From: Hyphomicrobium sp. NDB2Meth4
GTDB taxonomy: Bacteria; Pseudomonadota; Alphaproteobacteria; Rhizobiales; Hyphomicrobiaceae
Assembly: GCF_900117445.1 (NCBI RefSeq)
Contig: NZ_FPEJ01000012.1
Location: 1-32,114, forward strand
DNA length: 32,114 bases
Reading direction: 5' to 3'
Shown here: one piece after another, positions 22,934-30,730 of the stretch
Layout of the letters: every line of letters starts with the position of its first letter
How positions within the stretch are numbered: the stretch's first letter is position 1
Translations under genes and position numbers: made by a program
The notes under the pieces: generated by a model
What the model was told of the DNA's origin: nothing
The model's database searches: none
Seen by the model: the letters and a program-made list of their open reading frames with translations, nothing else

Positions 22934-24354
22934 CCGAATGCTCCTAGAAAGCGCACTACCCACTGCGTCCGTGCCGAGAAGAGTGTGGGCGTGAAGTAGC
23001 TCCCAGCGGCGCGCTTTGAGATCTCGCTCAGTGTCGGATAGGGAGCGATCACGCCAGCCATGTCACCGATCTTGTGCCCCTTCGAGATCGCCAGCACCCA
23101 GGGCAGAACCAGCTCGCCGGCGTGCGGCCCGACGATCGTTGCGCCGAGAATGCGTCCGCCTCTCCCAACGACCGCCTTGAGAAAGCCCTGCGTGGCAGCT
23201 TCCGCCTGCGCGCGGTCATTCTCCGCAAACTCGGCGCGGACCACTCGAACGCCGTCCCCGTGCAACTTGCGGGCGTCGGCCTCGTTCAGTCCGACCTGCG
23301 CGAGCTCCGGATCGGTATAGGTTACCCACGGCAACGCTTTCGGCGCGTTCCTGGCAGGCAGGCGGAACAAGGCATTTCGCAGGACGATGCCGGCGTGATA
23401 GCTCGCCACATGCGTGAACTGATAGCCGCCAATCACGTCGCCTGCGGCAAAGATGCGCTTATTCGACGTGCGCAGGCGCGCATCGACCTCGATGCCTTTA
23501 GGCGTGTAACGCACACCCGCTTCATCGAGCCCAAGGTGCCTCACATTGGCCTGCCTACCCGTTGCGATTAGCAGGTGCGAGCCTTCGATGCGCCGCGCGT
23601 TGTCGCCGCCCAGCAGGACAGCAACTCCGGAGGCGGTCCTTTCCACTTTTTCGATTCTGATGGCCTCGGCTGTCTCGATGCCTTCGGTGATGAACTGCTG
23701 ACGCACCACGTCGACGGCATCGAGATCATCCTTCGGTAGCATGCGAGCAAGGTCGAGCACCGTCACCCGGGCCCCGAGGCGCCGGTGCGCCTGTGCCATC
23801 TCGCAACCGATCGGTCCGGCGCCAATCACGATGAGGTGCTCGGGGAGAACCGCGTTATCGAAGATCGTTTCGTTGGTGAAGTACGGGACCGCCTCGAGTC
23901 CTCGTATCGGTGGCACGAATGGGCTGCTGCCGGTGGCGATCACAAACCGCCTCGCGCGGATCTTGTAGCTTCCGGCGAGAATAGTACGGCGATCGATGAA
24001 ATGCCCCCGCGCCTCGATAACCCGGCAACCCAGGCCCATGAAGCGCTCGACCGAGTCGTGCGGAGCGATGGCGCCGATGACGTCATGCACATGGCGATTG
24101 GCGGCGCCGAAATCCACATGCGCTTCGACGCCGTTGATGCCGAAGCGCGCGCCGCCGCGTAGGGTCTTAGCGGCTTTCGCGGCCGCCAGCAGGGCTTTTG
24201 AGGGTACGCAGCCGGTATTGAGGCAATCGCCACCCATGCGATGCCCCTCAATGAGCACCGTCCTGGCGCCCATCTGGGCCGCACCCGCTGCGACGGACAG
24301 TCCAGCCGAGCCGCCTCCAATGACGCAAATGTCAGCCTTTATTGTCTCCAGCAT
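22930..24354 (-). CDS. Mercuric reductase/dihydrolipoamide dehydrogenase-like FAD oxidoreductase
   Basis: A 474-residue flavoprotein disulfide reductase. The FAD site is ICVIGGGSAGLS (9-20), and the redox disulfide is GGDCLNTGCVPSK with C44 and C49. NAD(P)H binding is in LIVIGAGPIGCEMA, and the second FAD motif is RIFAAGDVIG. The dimer domain ends near PYPTLSEISKRAAGSYFTP. It lacks the N-terminal metal-binding domain and the C-terminal Cys pair of true MerA, and the Lpd-type His-Glu pair is not obvious. It follows the radical SAM gene by 7 bp and precedes TVP38. The likely role is thiol or disulfide reduction for the operon product. Confidence 0.9.
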   Translation of the reverse strand: MLETIKADICVIGGGSAGLSVAAGAAQMGARTVLIEGHRMGGDCLNTGCVPSKALLAAAKAAKTLRGGARFGINGVEAHVDFGAANRHVHDVIGAIAPHDSVERFMGLGCRVIEARGHFIDRRTILAGSYKIRARRFVIATGSSPFVPPIRGLEAVPYFTNETIFDNAVLPEHLIVIGAGPIGCEMAQAHRRLGARVTVLDLARMLPKDDLDAVDVVRQQFITEGIETAEAIRIEKVERTASGVAVLLGGDNARRIEGSHLLIATGRQANVRHLGLDEAGVRYTPKGIEVDARLRTSNKRIFAAGDVIGGYQFTHVASYHAGIVLRNALFRLPARNAPKALPWVTYTDPELAQVGLNEADARKLHGDGVRVVRAEFAENDRAQAEAATQGFLKAVVGRGGRILGATIVGPHAGELVLPWVLAISKGHKIGDMAGVIAPYPTLSEISKRAAGSYFTPTLFSARTQWVVRFLGAFG

Positions 24355-24361
24355 CTGCGCC

Positions 24362-25372
24362 TCACCGCGGACCCGCGCAGGACGCGCCGCCGAGAACGCA
24401 GAAACGTGCGCAGTGCCTGTGGTTGAGGCTCACCGAGCTGCGCGCGCCATCGAGGGTGGAGGCCATCTCGAAGGCCTCGGCATAGGGCAGAAGCGTGCAC
24501 GCCACTACGGAAGCACGGTCGGATCCCTTGCGTCGCACAACCATGCGCGAATTGGAGCACATGACATCGGATGGGGACTTTCCGAGCTTCTCCCAACACC
24601 CCTCGCTGATCTCCGGCACGTCGCAGTCTTCGTTCATCTCGGGGAACAGCACGAGCTGTGCGGGATCGTCCGCATCAAGCGACAGTCCAAGCGCTGCGAA
24701 CAACGCAGCGTAGCCGCGACGCATTTCGGATTCGGTCATGCCCCACACTGTGCGTCCCGCGACCGAAAGCGTGAAGCCGTTCTTGGAGAGCCAGCGCAGA
24801 CCGTCGATCGTCGGCTGCCAGCTTCGTGGGCCCCTAAGCTCTTCATGCCCGCACTGCTCGAAATGATCGAGCGACACGCGGATGGCCAGGCGATCGGGAA
24901 ATCGCCGCACAAGCTCCAGGAGCTGATCCTTGCGCCGCTGCATCGGCCGCATGGCATTGGTCAGGACGAGGACGGTAAACCCGTGCGCAAGACTGTCCTC
25001 GAGCATTGCGGGAAACTCCGGATTCATGAATGGCTCGCCGCCTGTGAATCCGATCTCGGCCGGCCGGTCGGGCAAGCTTGCGGCCTCATCCAGAAACCTC
25101 CGCACCTCGCCGCACGTGAGATAGGAAAGCCGGTCGTTTCTGGGCGAGGACTCGATGTAGCAGTTGTGACAAGCGAGATTGCAGAGGGTTCCGGTATTGA
25201 ACCAAAGCGTCGCGTAGCCCCGGAAGGGGGCATGAGCCCGCCTTTCGCCGCAGACTGTAAAGTGCTGATTGCCGAACTTGGCAGGGAGCGTGCGCTCGCA
25301 AATCTCCTCAATGTCGGAATTGCTTTCGACTTCAGCGCGGTGCGCCGTGCTTCTCGCTTCTTCGATCGACAT
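24362..25372 (-). CDS. Radical SAM protein with possible auxiliary cluster
   Basis: A 336-residue radical SAM enzyme. C64-x3-C68-x2-C71 (CNLACHNC) binds the SAM cluster, followed by YIESSPRNDRLSYLT, and GGEPFMNPE (111-119) is the SAM-binding motif. The tail HCARFCVLGGASC has C321, C325 and C332, which could hold a second Fe-S cluster. Start 25372 was chosen because GGAGGATGG precedes it and an exact ECF promoter (25404-25429) lies inside the longer frame. It leads an operon with FAD oxidoreductase, TVP38, DUF2064 and CMD genes. It differs from ArsS, whose motif and C-terminal domain are not seen. Substrate unknown: either small-molecule arsenic chemistry or peptide modification. Confidence 0.88.
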   Translation of the reverse strand: MSIEEARSTAHRAEVESNSDIEEICERTLPAKFGNQHFTVCGERRAHAPFRGYATLWFNTGTLCNLACHNCYIESSPRNDRLSYLTCGEVRRFLDEAASLPDRPAEIGFTGGEPFMNPEFPAMLEDSLAHGFTVLVLTNAMRPMQRRKDQLLELVRRFPDRLAIRVSLDHFEQCGHEELRGPRSWQPTIDGLRWLSKNGFTLSVAGRTVWGMTESEMRRGYAALFAALGLSLDADDPAQLVLFPEMNEDCDVPEISEGCWEKLGKSPSDVMCSNSRMVVRRKGSDRASVVACTLLPYAEAFEMASTLDGARSSVSLNHRHCARFCVLGGASCAGPR

Positions 25373-25403
25373 CCATCCTCCGCGACTGGCTTGCGAAGGG
25401 AGT

Positions 25404-25429
25404 TTCGCGGAGGGGGCGGCAAAGGTTAC
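25404..25429 (-). promoter_or_regulatory. ECF-type promoter GTAACC-N16-CGAA
   Basis: On the minus strand GTAACC (25429-25424) and CGAA (25407-25404) are 16 bp apart. The radical SAM start is 31 bp downstream. This links the radical SAM operon to the same promoter class as the Cys-rich genes. Confidence 0.75.
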
Positions 25430-25552
25430 GGAAGTGCTATGCGCAGCAGGGGAGGCCCTGAGCCAGCCCTTCGAATGGAGAAGGGATCGGAAGATTCGCA
25501 TGAGCGCGCCATGCAGGCGTGCAACCTCACGCCTCGCCAGACCGAATAAGGA

Positions 25553-26275
25553 ATGAAGCATCAGAACGCGAACAGCATGCATTCCGCGACTATCGTCCTC
25601 TCCGTTGTGATTCCGCTAAGGTGCAATCATCCGCTCTTGGATCGCTGTCTCGCAGCGTTGATCCATGGAGGAGGCATCGATGACGTTGAGATCATCATAG
25701 CGACGCCCGCCTTCCAGGAGATGTCCAAGGCACGGCCCGAAGCCGGAATTCGCGTCGTCCATGCTCCGCTGGGCAGGGGTGCATGCCTGTCAAGCGGCGT
25801 GCGTGAGGCCAGAGGGGAGTGGGTCCTCGTCCTACACGCGGACACTGTACTGAGCGGTGGCTGGCGAATGGTCGTCCGGAGGTTTATGGAAACCCACGCC
25901 GACAAGGATGTTGCCGGCTATTTCAGGTTTCGCCATGACAGCCCGTCCTTCCAGTCGAGGTGCATCGAAGCGTTTGTCGCCTTACGCTGCGCACTCCTTG
26001 CGTTGCCCTATGGAGACCAGGGCCTTCTGATCCGGAAGGCGTTCTATGATCGCATTGGCGGTTACCGGAGCGACTTTCCGGTCATGGAGGACGTGGACAT
26101 CATCGGCCGGATTGGCCGGCGGCGGCTGCGCTGCCTTGATATTGCGGCAGTGACGTCAGCCGAGCGCTATGCGCACGGTTATGCGCGGCGCGTTCTCAGA
26201 AACCTGCGGTGTCTGTCGTTGTATTTCGGCGGCGTGCATCCTGCCCAAATCGTGAAAATCTACGAGCGCGCATGA
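25553..26275 (+). CDS. TIGR04283-type GT2 glycosyltransferase
   Basis: A 240-residue GT-A family 2 enzyme. VLSVVIPLRCN starts the fold, GRGACLSSGVREARGEWVLVLHADTVL gives the donor site with its acidic HADT motif, and LPYGDQGLLIRKAFYDRIGGYRSDFPVMEDVDIIGRI is the characteristic acceptor part. This pattern matches TIGR04283, named by NCBI as an arsenosugar biosynthesis glycosyltransferase. Starts at 25553 or 25577 are possible; neither has a well-spaced site. It is divergent from the radical SAM operon that carries its DUF2064 partner. The sugar and acceptor are not shown. Confidence 0.85.
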   Translation: MKHQNANSMHSATIVLSVVIPLRCNHPLLDRCLAALIHGGGIDDVEIIIATPAFQEMSKARPEAGIRVVHAPLGRGACLSSGVREARGEWVLVLHADTVLSGGWRMVVRRFMETHADKDVAGYFRFRHDSPSFQSRCIEAFVALRCALLALPYGDQGLLIRKAFYDRIGGYRSDFPVMEDVDIIGRIGRRRLRCLDIAAVTSAERYAHGYARRVLRNLRCLSLYFGGVHPAQIVKIYERA

Positions 26276-26311
26276 GGCGCTGTGGTGCAATAACGCTGAC
26301 GGAGTCATCCG

Positions 26312-26566
26312 ATGCCACTGCCGAAGTCGGAGCGTGCAAAGATTGAGGCGGTGCCATTGTGCGGTCCGCGCACCGCCGATTTCCTGGAGCTGATCGGGGT
26401 CGAGTCTTTTGATGCGCTGGCTGATGCAGATGCCGGTGCGCTGCGGCTCGCGGTCAACGCGGCGCTCGGTCGCCCCCTGATCAATGCCATGGGGGAGCGG
26501 GCTTTCCAGAACGCGATTGAAGCGGCCAGATCGTCGCGGCGCCGACGGGGGAGTCAGAGATTCTAA
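26312..26566 (+). CDS. Small helix-hairpin-helix-like protein
   Basis: An 84-residue basic protein. Residues 10-36 (KIEAVPLCGPRTADFLELIGVESFDAL) resemble a helix-hairpin-helix with a GPRTA hairpin, as in Cdd1-like or DNA-repair HhH domains. The rest is helical with a basic tail (SSRRRRGSQRF). ATG at 26312 is preceded by GACGGAG. It follows the GT2 gene by 36 bp and is followed by an SRPBCC gene. Function unknown. Confidence 0.65.
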   Translation: MPLPKSERAKIEAVPLCGPRTADFLELIGVESFDALADADAGALRLAVNAALGRPLINAMGERAFQNAIEAARSSRRRRGSQRF

Positions 26567-26599
26567 CTGCCCGGTAAGGGTACTTAAGGATGAGGATTC

Positions 26600-27061
26600 A
26601 TGAGCAGCCGTGCCATTGAAACCAAGATCGATATCGCCGCGCCGGTTGAACAGGTCTGGCGGGTGCTTGCCGATTTTTCCGCCTATCCGCAGTGGAGCCG
26701 TTTCATTATGAGCGTCGAGGGGAGCCCAAGGGCGGGAGGGCGTCTTTCAGTTCGTCTCGACGATGGTGGCGGCGCAATGCAGATTCGCCCCCAGGTTCTA
26801 ATCTGCACGCCTTACGAGTTGCGTTGGCGCGGCGTTCTCGGCGCAAGTTTCCTCTTCTCAGGCGAGCACTATTTTCAGCTCGCGCCACTTCCCACTGGCG
26901 GCACACGCCTCACACACGGCGAAGTATTCGGCGGCCTGCTTGTGCCTCTGCTCTGGACGCGCCTCGACACGGCCACACGGCGAGGCTTTCAGGATTTCAA
27001 CGTCGCCGTGCGCGGGCGGGCCGAAGCACTAAATCGCGCGCCGACGAAATCCAATCCGTGA
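26600..27061 (+). CDS. SRPBCC-family protein (polyketide cyclase-like)
   Basis: A 153-residue protein of the START/SRPBCC fold. AIETKIDIAAPVEQVWRVLADFSAYPQWSRFI is the classical start of the domain; GGTRLTHGEVFGGLLVPLLW and a C-terminal helix FQDFNVAVRGRAEAL complete the cavity. ATG follows AAGGATGAGG. It lies 33 bp after the HhH-like gene. It may bind a hydrophobic ligand; no reaction can be inferred. Confidence 0.85.
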   Translation: MSSRAIETKIDIAAPVEQVWRVLADFSAYPQWSRFIMSVEGSPRAGGRLSVRLDDGGGAMQIRPQVLICTPYELRWRGVLGASFLFSGEHYFQLAPLPTGGTRLTHGEVFGGLLVPLLWTRLDTATRRGFQDFNVAVRGRAEALNRAPTKSNP

Positions 27062-27654
27062 AGGCGCGTCGTGGCGTTAGGAGACGGAGCGGCCATCGGC
27101 GTCCCGCCTCGCTGCGATTCTTACTTTTCGAGCACGTCGACTGAGTGCTGATGTTCGCATCTTTTGCACTTCAATTTCGGGAGACGATGTCTCCTACTAA
27201 GGGGCATGCAGCCGTGTCGGCCAAGCCTCGGTAAGGAGGCCGATGTATCGGGTCGATGTCCGCAAACTCGGCGAAGCCGTCATTGCATGGATCGTCGTAT
27301 TGCCGAGATTGCGGACTTCGACCAACAGAATATGCGTGCCTAACAGGCGTCGTCGGCCAGGCCCGCACTAACTTCAGCAGCAGACATCGGCCTCCTGGCG
27401 ATGGAACCAATTTCGTTGACAGAGTCGCCGAGCAACTCGCGCGGGCTTGCGACTGCAGCCGGCGCCGCCGTCTCCCCACTGCAGGACTGACGCCTCCTAC
27501 GCTGACGCAACGCACGCTGCACCGCGATCCGGCGGTGGTCCTCGTCATGCAATTCGGGAAAAGCAAAATATGGCCACTGTGGTCGCCTTTCCGCATGACA
27601 GCGCGAGACAGTCAATGCGAAGTCCTCGGCAACGTCTACGAGAACCCGGAGCCG
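27062..27654. other. Degenerate intergenic stretch
   Basis: Nearly 600 bp between the SRPBCC gene and the next minus-strand gene. A GGAGACGATGTCTCC palindrome (27180-27194) resembles the one next to the left IS tip (331-345). Open frames lack ribosome binding sites and family features. A possible gene remnant lies at 27570-27655. The stretch probably marks the edge of the accessory segment that runs to the right IS. Confidence 0.55.
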
Positions 27655-27655
27655 T
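27570..27655 (+). pseudogene. Possible 5' remnant of a small conserved gene
   Basis: The frame starts MATVVAFPHDSARQSMRSPR, like the first residues of a small conserved alphaproteobacterial protein (M-x-x-VV-x-FP...PR). Similarity stops near 27655, where the opposite gene ends, and the remaining frame is low-complexity. It looks like a gene cut by insertion of the adjacent segment. The family assignment is from memory and weak. Confidence 0.35.
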
Positions 27656-28122
27656 TAGCCCGGACCTGAAATCACTTTTACAGCGTGTCCGATTACCTGG
27701 CCGACGATCTGCGAAGAAACCTGCTTCCACGTTTCCTTCGCCATTTCCTTTCCGGCGCCGGTTGCCGCGTCGGACAAGACCTCGCCAACACTCTTTTCCT
27801 TCGCTTCGGACTTCTTGCCTTCCAGCGCACTTAACGTTGCACTCAGCGCCTCGAATGCCTTCGGCGACAGCACGTATCGTTTCACGTGGGTGCCACTTTC
27901 CCGCATAATCAGATAGCCAGTATCCACGAGCCACTGAAGCGTGTGCGTAACGAACGCGTGCTCCATGCTCTCAGCGTTTTGCTTTGGGTCGGGCTTCTGT
28001 GGTGGAAGCTTGAGAGCCTCAATAACATCCTTGGTATCTATCGCTCGCGCGACGGGAAACTGGTCATACAGCTTGCCCAGCACGTACGCAGCATACAGAT
28101 TAAAGCGCTCAATATTCTTCAT
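27655..28122 (-). CDS. Unrecognised protein with winged-helix-like domain and Gly/Ala-rich tail
   Basis: A 155-residue protein, no named family recognised. Residues about 5-95 look like a winged helix: RFNLYAAYVLGKLYDQFP, EHAFVTHTLQWLVDTGYLIMRE and KRYVLSPKAFEAL. A Lys/Glu linker (about 102-112) leads to a C-terminal amphipathic segment SVGEVLSDAATGAGKEMAKETWKQVSSQIVGQVIGHAVKVI that could contact membrane or another helix. ATG at 28122 follows AGGAAATTG; a GTG at 28170 that overlaps the preceding stop is possible but would run through a hairpin (GCTCCGCT/AGCGGAGC). It is downstream of another unknown gene on the same strand. Confidence 0.7.
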   Translation of the reverse strand: MKNIERFNLYAAYVLGKLYDQFPVARAIDTKDVIEALKLPPQKPDPKQNAESMEHAFVTHTLQWLVDTGYLIMRESGTHVKRYVLSPKAFEALSATLSALEGKKSEAKEKSVGEVLSDAATGAGKEMAKETWKQVSSQIVGQVIGHAVKVISGPG

Positions 28123-28166
28123 TTGCAATTTCCTGATCGCAAAAGCTCCGCTGAAGCGGAGCACAT

Positions 28167-28802
28167 TCACCCCTTAGCCAATTTCTTACGAGTGACAGCA
28201 ACTTGCACGTTGCCCTTTTCATCCTTCATCGAGCAGACAATCACGTTCTCCTCGTTGAGGGCGATCATATGAGTGCCTAGCAGTAATCGGAACTTCCCAA
28301 CCCACTGCCTAATCTCAGGCGCGTTGATCTCCATCTCCAGCGGTGTCTTCGCCGACAAGAGCTTTCTCAGGTTCCCCCTATGCAGATGTGGATGCGTCTT
28401 CGCATACAGCTTCAGCACTTCGTCCTTGGGCAGAGGCGACGGCTCCACCGGGGTAAGGTGGTAATTGACGCCCTTTTCCTCCTTCTCCGCTTTCGTTTGC
28501 TTCACGGTGATGGGATAGAAGTGTGGCCGCAGCTCGGTCAGCCTCTTCAGGATTTCATCCGCCGACCATGCTCGCCCTGACTTGTGCGACTGCAGTCCAG
28601 CGATGTCCCCGTGAGCGACGAGGCAGCTGAGCGCGATCAGTTCGGACAGCAACCTCAGCTGCAGATAACAGAACTCCCGCACGATGGGCGGGGGAAACCC
28701 CGTGCGTCCTGCTAGCGCCTGTTCGATGCATTCAATGCGGACCTTCAGTTCCTCCATCAGGGCCGCATAAAGCTCAAAGCGCTTGGTGATACCCGTCGCC
28801 AT
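28167..28802 (-). CDS. Unrecognised hypothetical protein
   Basis: A 211-residue soluble protein, no family recognised. The N-terminal half is helical (FELYAALMEELKVRIECIEQAL ... VREFCYLQLRLLSELIALSCLVAHGD), and the middle is charged (TVKQTKAEKEEKG). The C-terminal half is beta-rich with LLLGTHMIALNEENVIVCSMKDEKGNVQVAVTRK. The codon use and lower GC in parts fit the accessory segment. ATG at 28802 has no strong ribosome binding site. Both this and the following gene start with a similar KRFELYAAL/ERFNLYAAY phrase, an interesting echo. It is divergent from the RelA/SpoT-like gene. Confidence 0.65.
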   Translation of the reverse strand: MATGITKRFELYAALMEELKVRIECIEQALAGRTGFPPPIVREFCYLQLRLLSELIALSCLVAHGDIAGLQSHKSGRAWSADEILKRLTELRPHFYPITVKQTKAEKEEKGVNYHLTPVEPSPLPKDEVLKLYAKTHPHLHRGNLRKLLSAKTPLEMEINAPEIRQWVGKFRLLLGTHMIALNEENVIVCSMKDEKGNVQVAVTRKKLAKG

Positions 28803-29158
28803 GCCCCGACCCTCGAACCCGCATCGGACAGCATACTAGTGCACCCAGGGCGTCCCATGCCGTCGCATCTTCGATGCACGGTACAAAGCACGGTACAGCC
28901 AATCTTGACGTTCTAGGAAATCCGGCTCTCTCAACAGCTTACCGGCACAGCGTGCGTCCCCTAAAGCAAGCACAACTGGGCAATTTCAACTGGTTGGATG
29001 GATGGTCGGGTGCTGTTGCGCGGTGCCGTTCGACATCTGCTGGGAGATCTAAAACAGAAGTCAGCAGCGCGGCGTGCGAAGGGCCAGGAGGGGACATCTC
29101 GATAGAGTTTGAGCTAAAGTTCGAGACGCGACGAGCCAATTGATTCGGCGAACACAAC
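28803..29158. other. Divergent intergenic region with direct repeat
   Basis: About 356 bp between two divergent genes. GCACGGTACA occurs twice, at 28876-28885 and 28888-28897, a 12-bp period that could be a binding site or recombination trace. An 89-residue open frame at 28874 lacks a ribosome binding site and family features and is not called. Confidence 0.5.
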
Positions 29159-30478
29159 ATGGCTGCAAACGATGCGGCGCTCGAAAGCTTACTGACTGAC
29201 TTCATCGGACGGTACGCTAGGGAGCGCGATCACTACCTAAAAGCGGCACAACTTTGTCAGCAGACGTGCGAAGTCCTGATCGGGCGACCGGGCATTCGGG
29301 CGATGGTGACATCACGAGCCAAAGAAATCCCGAAGCTACGGGACAAGGTGGTGCGTCGGCATCAGAGCAAGAATTACAAGACCGTTGCCGATATAGAGAG
29401 CGATATCGTCGATCGCGCCGGGGTTCGCATAGCGCTGTACTTTCCTGGCGATAGAGATGCGGTCAGCAAGCTTTTGCGTGAGCATTTTGTGGTAGCAGTG
29501 GAGAAGAATTTCCCGCGCGATGCCGAGCCTGTCGCTACATCAAAACGCTTCAGCGGCTACCACGCCAGTCACTTCCGATTGAGACTGAAGGAGGACAGCC
29601 TTGGCAAAAATGAAAAAGCATACGCCCAGGCACTCATAGAAGTTCAGCTCGGATCGGTGTTGATGCACGCTTGGTCTGAGGTCGACCATGATCTCACGTA
29701 CAAGCCGACGACTGGAGCACTCTCGGAGGACGAGCTCGCCATTCTTGACCAGATCAACGGCCTTGTGCTGGCGGGAGAGATCGCGCTTGAAAGGCTGCAG
29801 AAGTCAAGTGAGCGACGATTGGGGAAGGAAGACGCGCCAATCGGCAGCCATTTCGAACTTGCCGCTTTGCTTCACAAGCGTTTTGCAGTGGAGGGACAAG
29901 AGCCCGACGTTGGACGGGTCGACATTTTATGGAACATCCTCCAGCGGGCTGGCTTGGCCAACAAAGCCGCAATAGACAGCTTACTCGCGGAAGTCGATCC
30001 ACTGCCTGACGCTGAGCCAATCTCGGATCAAGTTGTGACGCGCATTCTGAGTGATCGGCCCGAATTATCCCAAGACTATGTTCGTTTGCAGTCCGGTTTG
30101 GTTCCGACGATTTATGGTGTCGGTGAGACACTGGAAACAGCCGACCTTCGCGACCAGATCGGAAGCTTTTTGTCGAACTGGATTGTGCTTGAGCGCACGA
30201 CCACCATACTGGTCCCCACAAGCCAGAGGACTTCGGCGCGGTTGTCAGTGTCTGCCGAGCTCTTAGGCAAGATCGGAGTGAACCAGGATGTTTTCCGGCA
30301 TCTGCGCTTAGTCCGGAACCAGCTCGTCCACGGAATAGAAATTCCGAGTGCGGAAGTGCTGGATCAGGAAAATAAGAAGCTGGACGCCATACTCAGCTTT
30401 CTTGGGCAGCACCCGCGCGAGGATGTACGGCAGGCGTATCGGAAGGCTGCCGCTCCGCTTAACGACGCACGGGGATAG
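29159..30478 (+). CDS. RelA/SpoT-like nucleotidyltransferase with C-terminal HEPN-like motif
   Basis: A 439-residue protein. Residues about 30-185 resemble the (p)ppGpp synthetase fold: SRAKEIPKLRDK (52-63), SDIVDRAGVR (81-90), FSGYHASHF (131-139) and ALIEVQLGSVLMHAWSEVDHDLTYK (158-182). In canonical synthetases the last motif is EVQIRT, so the Arg is Gly165 here, which may alter substrate use. The C-terminal region (about 330-415) is helical and carries LRLVRNQLVHG with R386-x4-H391, the HEPN RNase signature. The start ATG lacks a strong ribosome binding site. It lies beside the right IS and divergent from two unknown genes. A toxin or antiphage role is inferred, not shown. Confidence 0.8.
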   Translation: MAANDAALESLLTDFIGRYARERDHYLKAAQLCQQTCEVLIGRPGIRAMVTSRAKEIPKLRDKVVRRHQSKNYKTVADIESDIVDRAGVRIALYFPGDRDAVSKLLREHFVVAVEKNFPRDAEPVATSKRFSGYHASHFRLRLKEDSLGKNEKAYAQALIEVQLGSVLMHAWSEVDHDLTYKPTTGALSEDELAILDQINGLVLAGEIALERLQKSSERRLGKEDAPIGSHFELAALLHKRFAVEGQEPDVGRVDILWNILQRAGLANKAAIDSLLAEVDPLPDAEPISDQVVTRILSDRPELSQDYVRLQSGLVPTIYGVGETLETADLRDQIGSFLSNWIVLERTTTILVPTSQRTSARLSVSAELLGKIGVNQDVFRHLRLVRNQLVHGIEIPSAEVLDQENKKLDAILSFLGQHPREDVRQAYRKAAAPLNDARG

Positions 30479-30730
30479 AAGATTTGGCGCGCGTATTGGG
30501 ATTGACGCCAGTCGAAGGCACACGCCTATTTCGCGTGAGATGTTGAGGGCATCGGAGTTCATGAACGCCCGCCAGGCGCTCGGCGACTCTGGTCGCTCTA
30601 CCCCCAAGGGCGGACCTGATCAGCTGCGTCATCCTCAGAGTGCTCGATGACCGCTATTGATGCTGTGGACGGCATCCATCACCCGGCCCGAAGACGGTAT
30701 GGTTTTCGGGCATGAGATGGAGGAAGTCAG

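Noticed and set aside
22930-24354. Calling this gene merA
   Set aside because: The disulfide motif fits the wider family, but the N-terminal metal-binding domain and C-terminal Cys pair of mercuric reductase are missing and no mer genes are adjacent.
24362-25372. Calling the radical SAM gene arsS
   Set aside because: The region after the SAM cluster motif and the C-terminal Cys-rich tail do not look like ArsS, although the neighbouring glycosyltransferases suggest the pathway.
23996-25549. Long plus-strand open frame (517 codons)
   Set aside because: It is antisense to the radical SAM and FAD oxidoreductase genes, which have clear motifs; high GC commonly opens such shadow frames.
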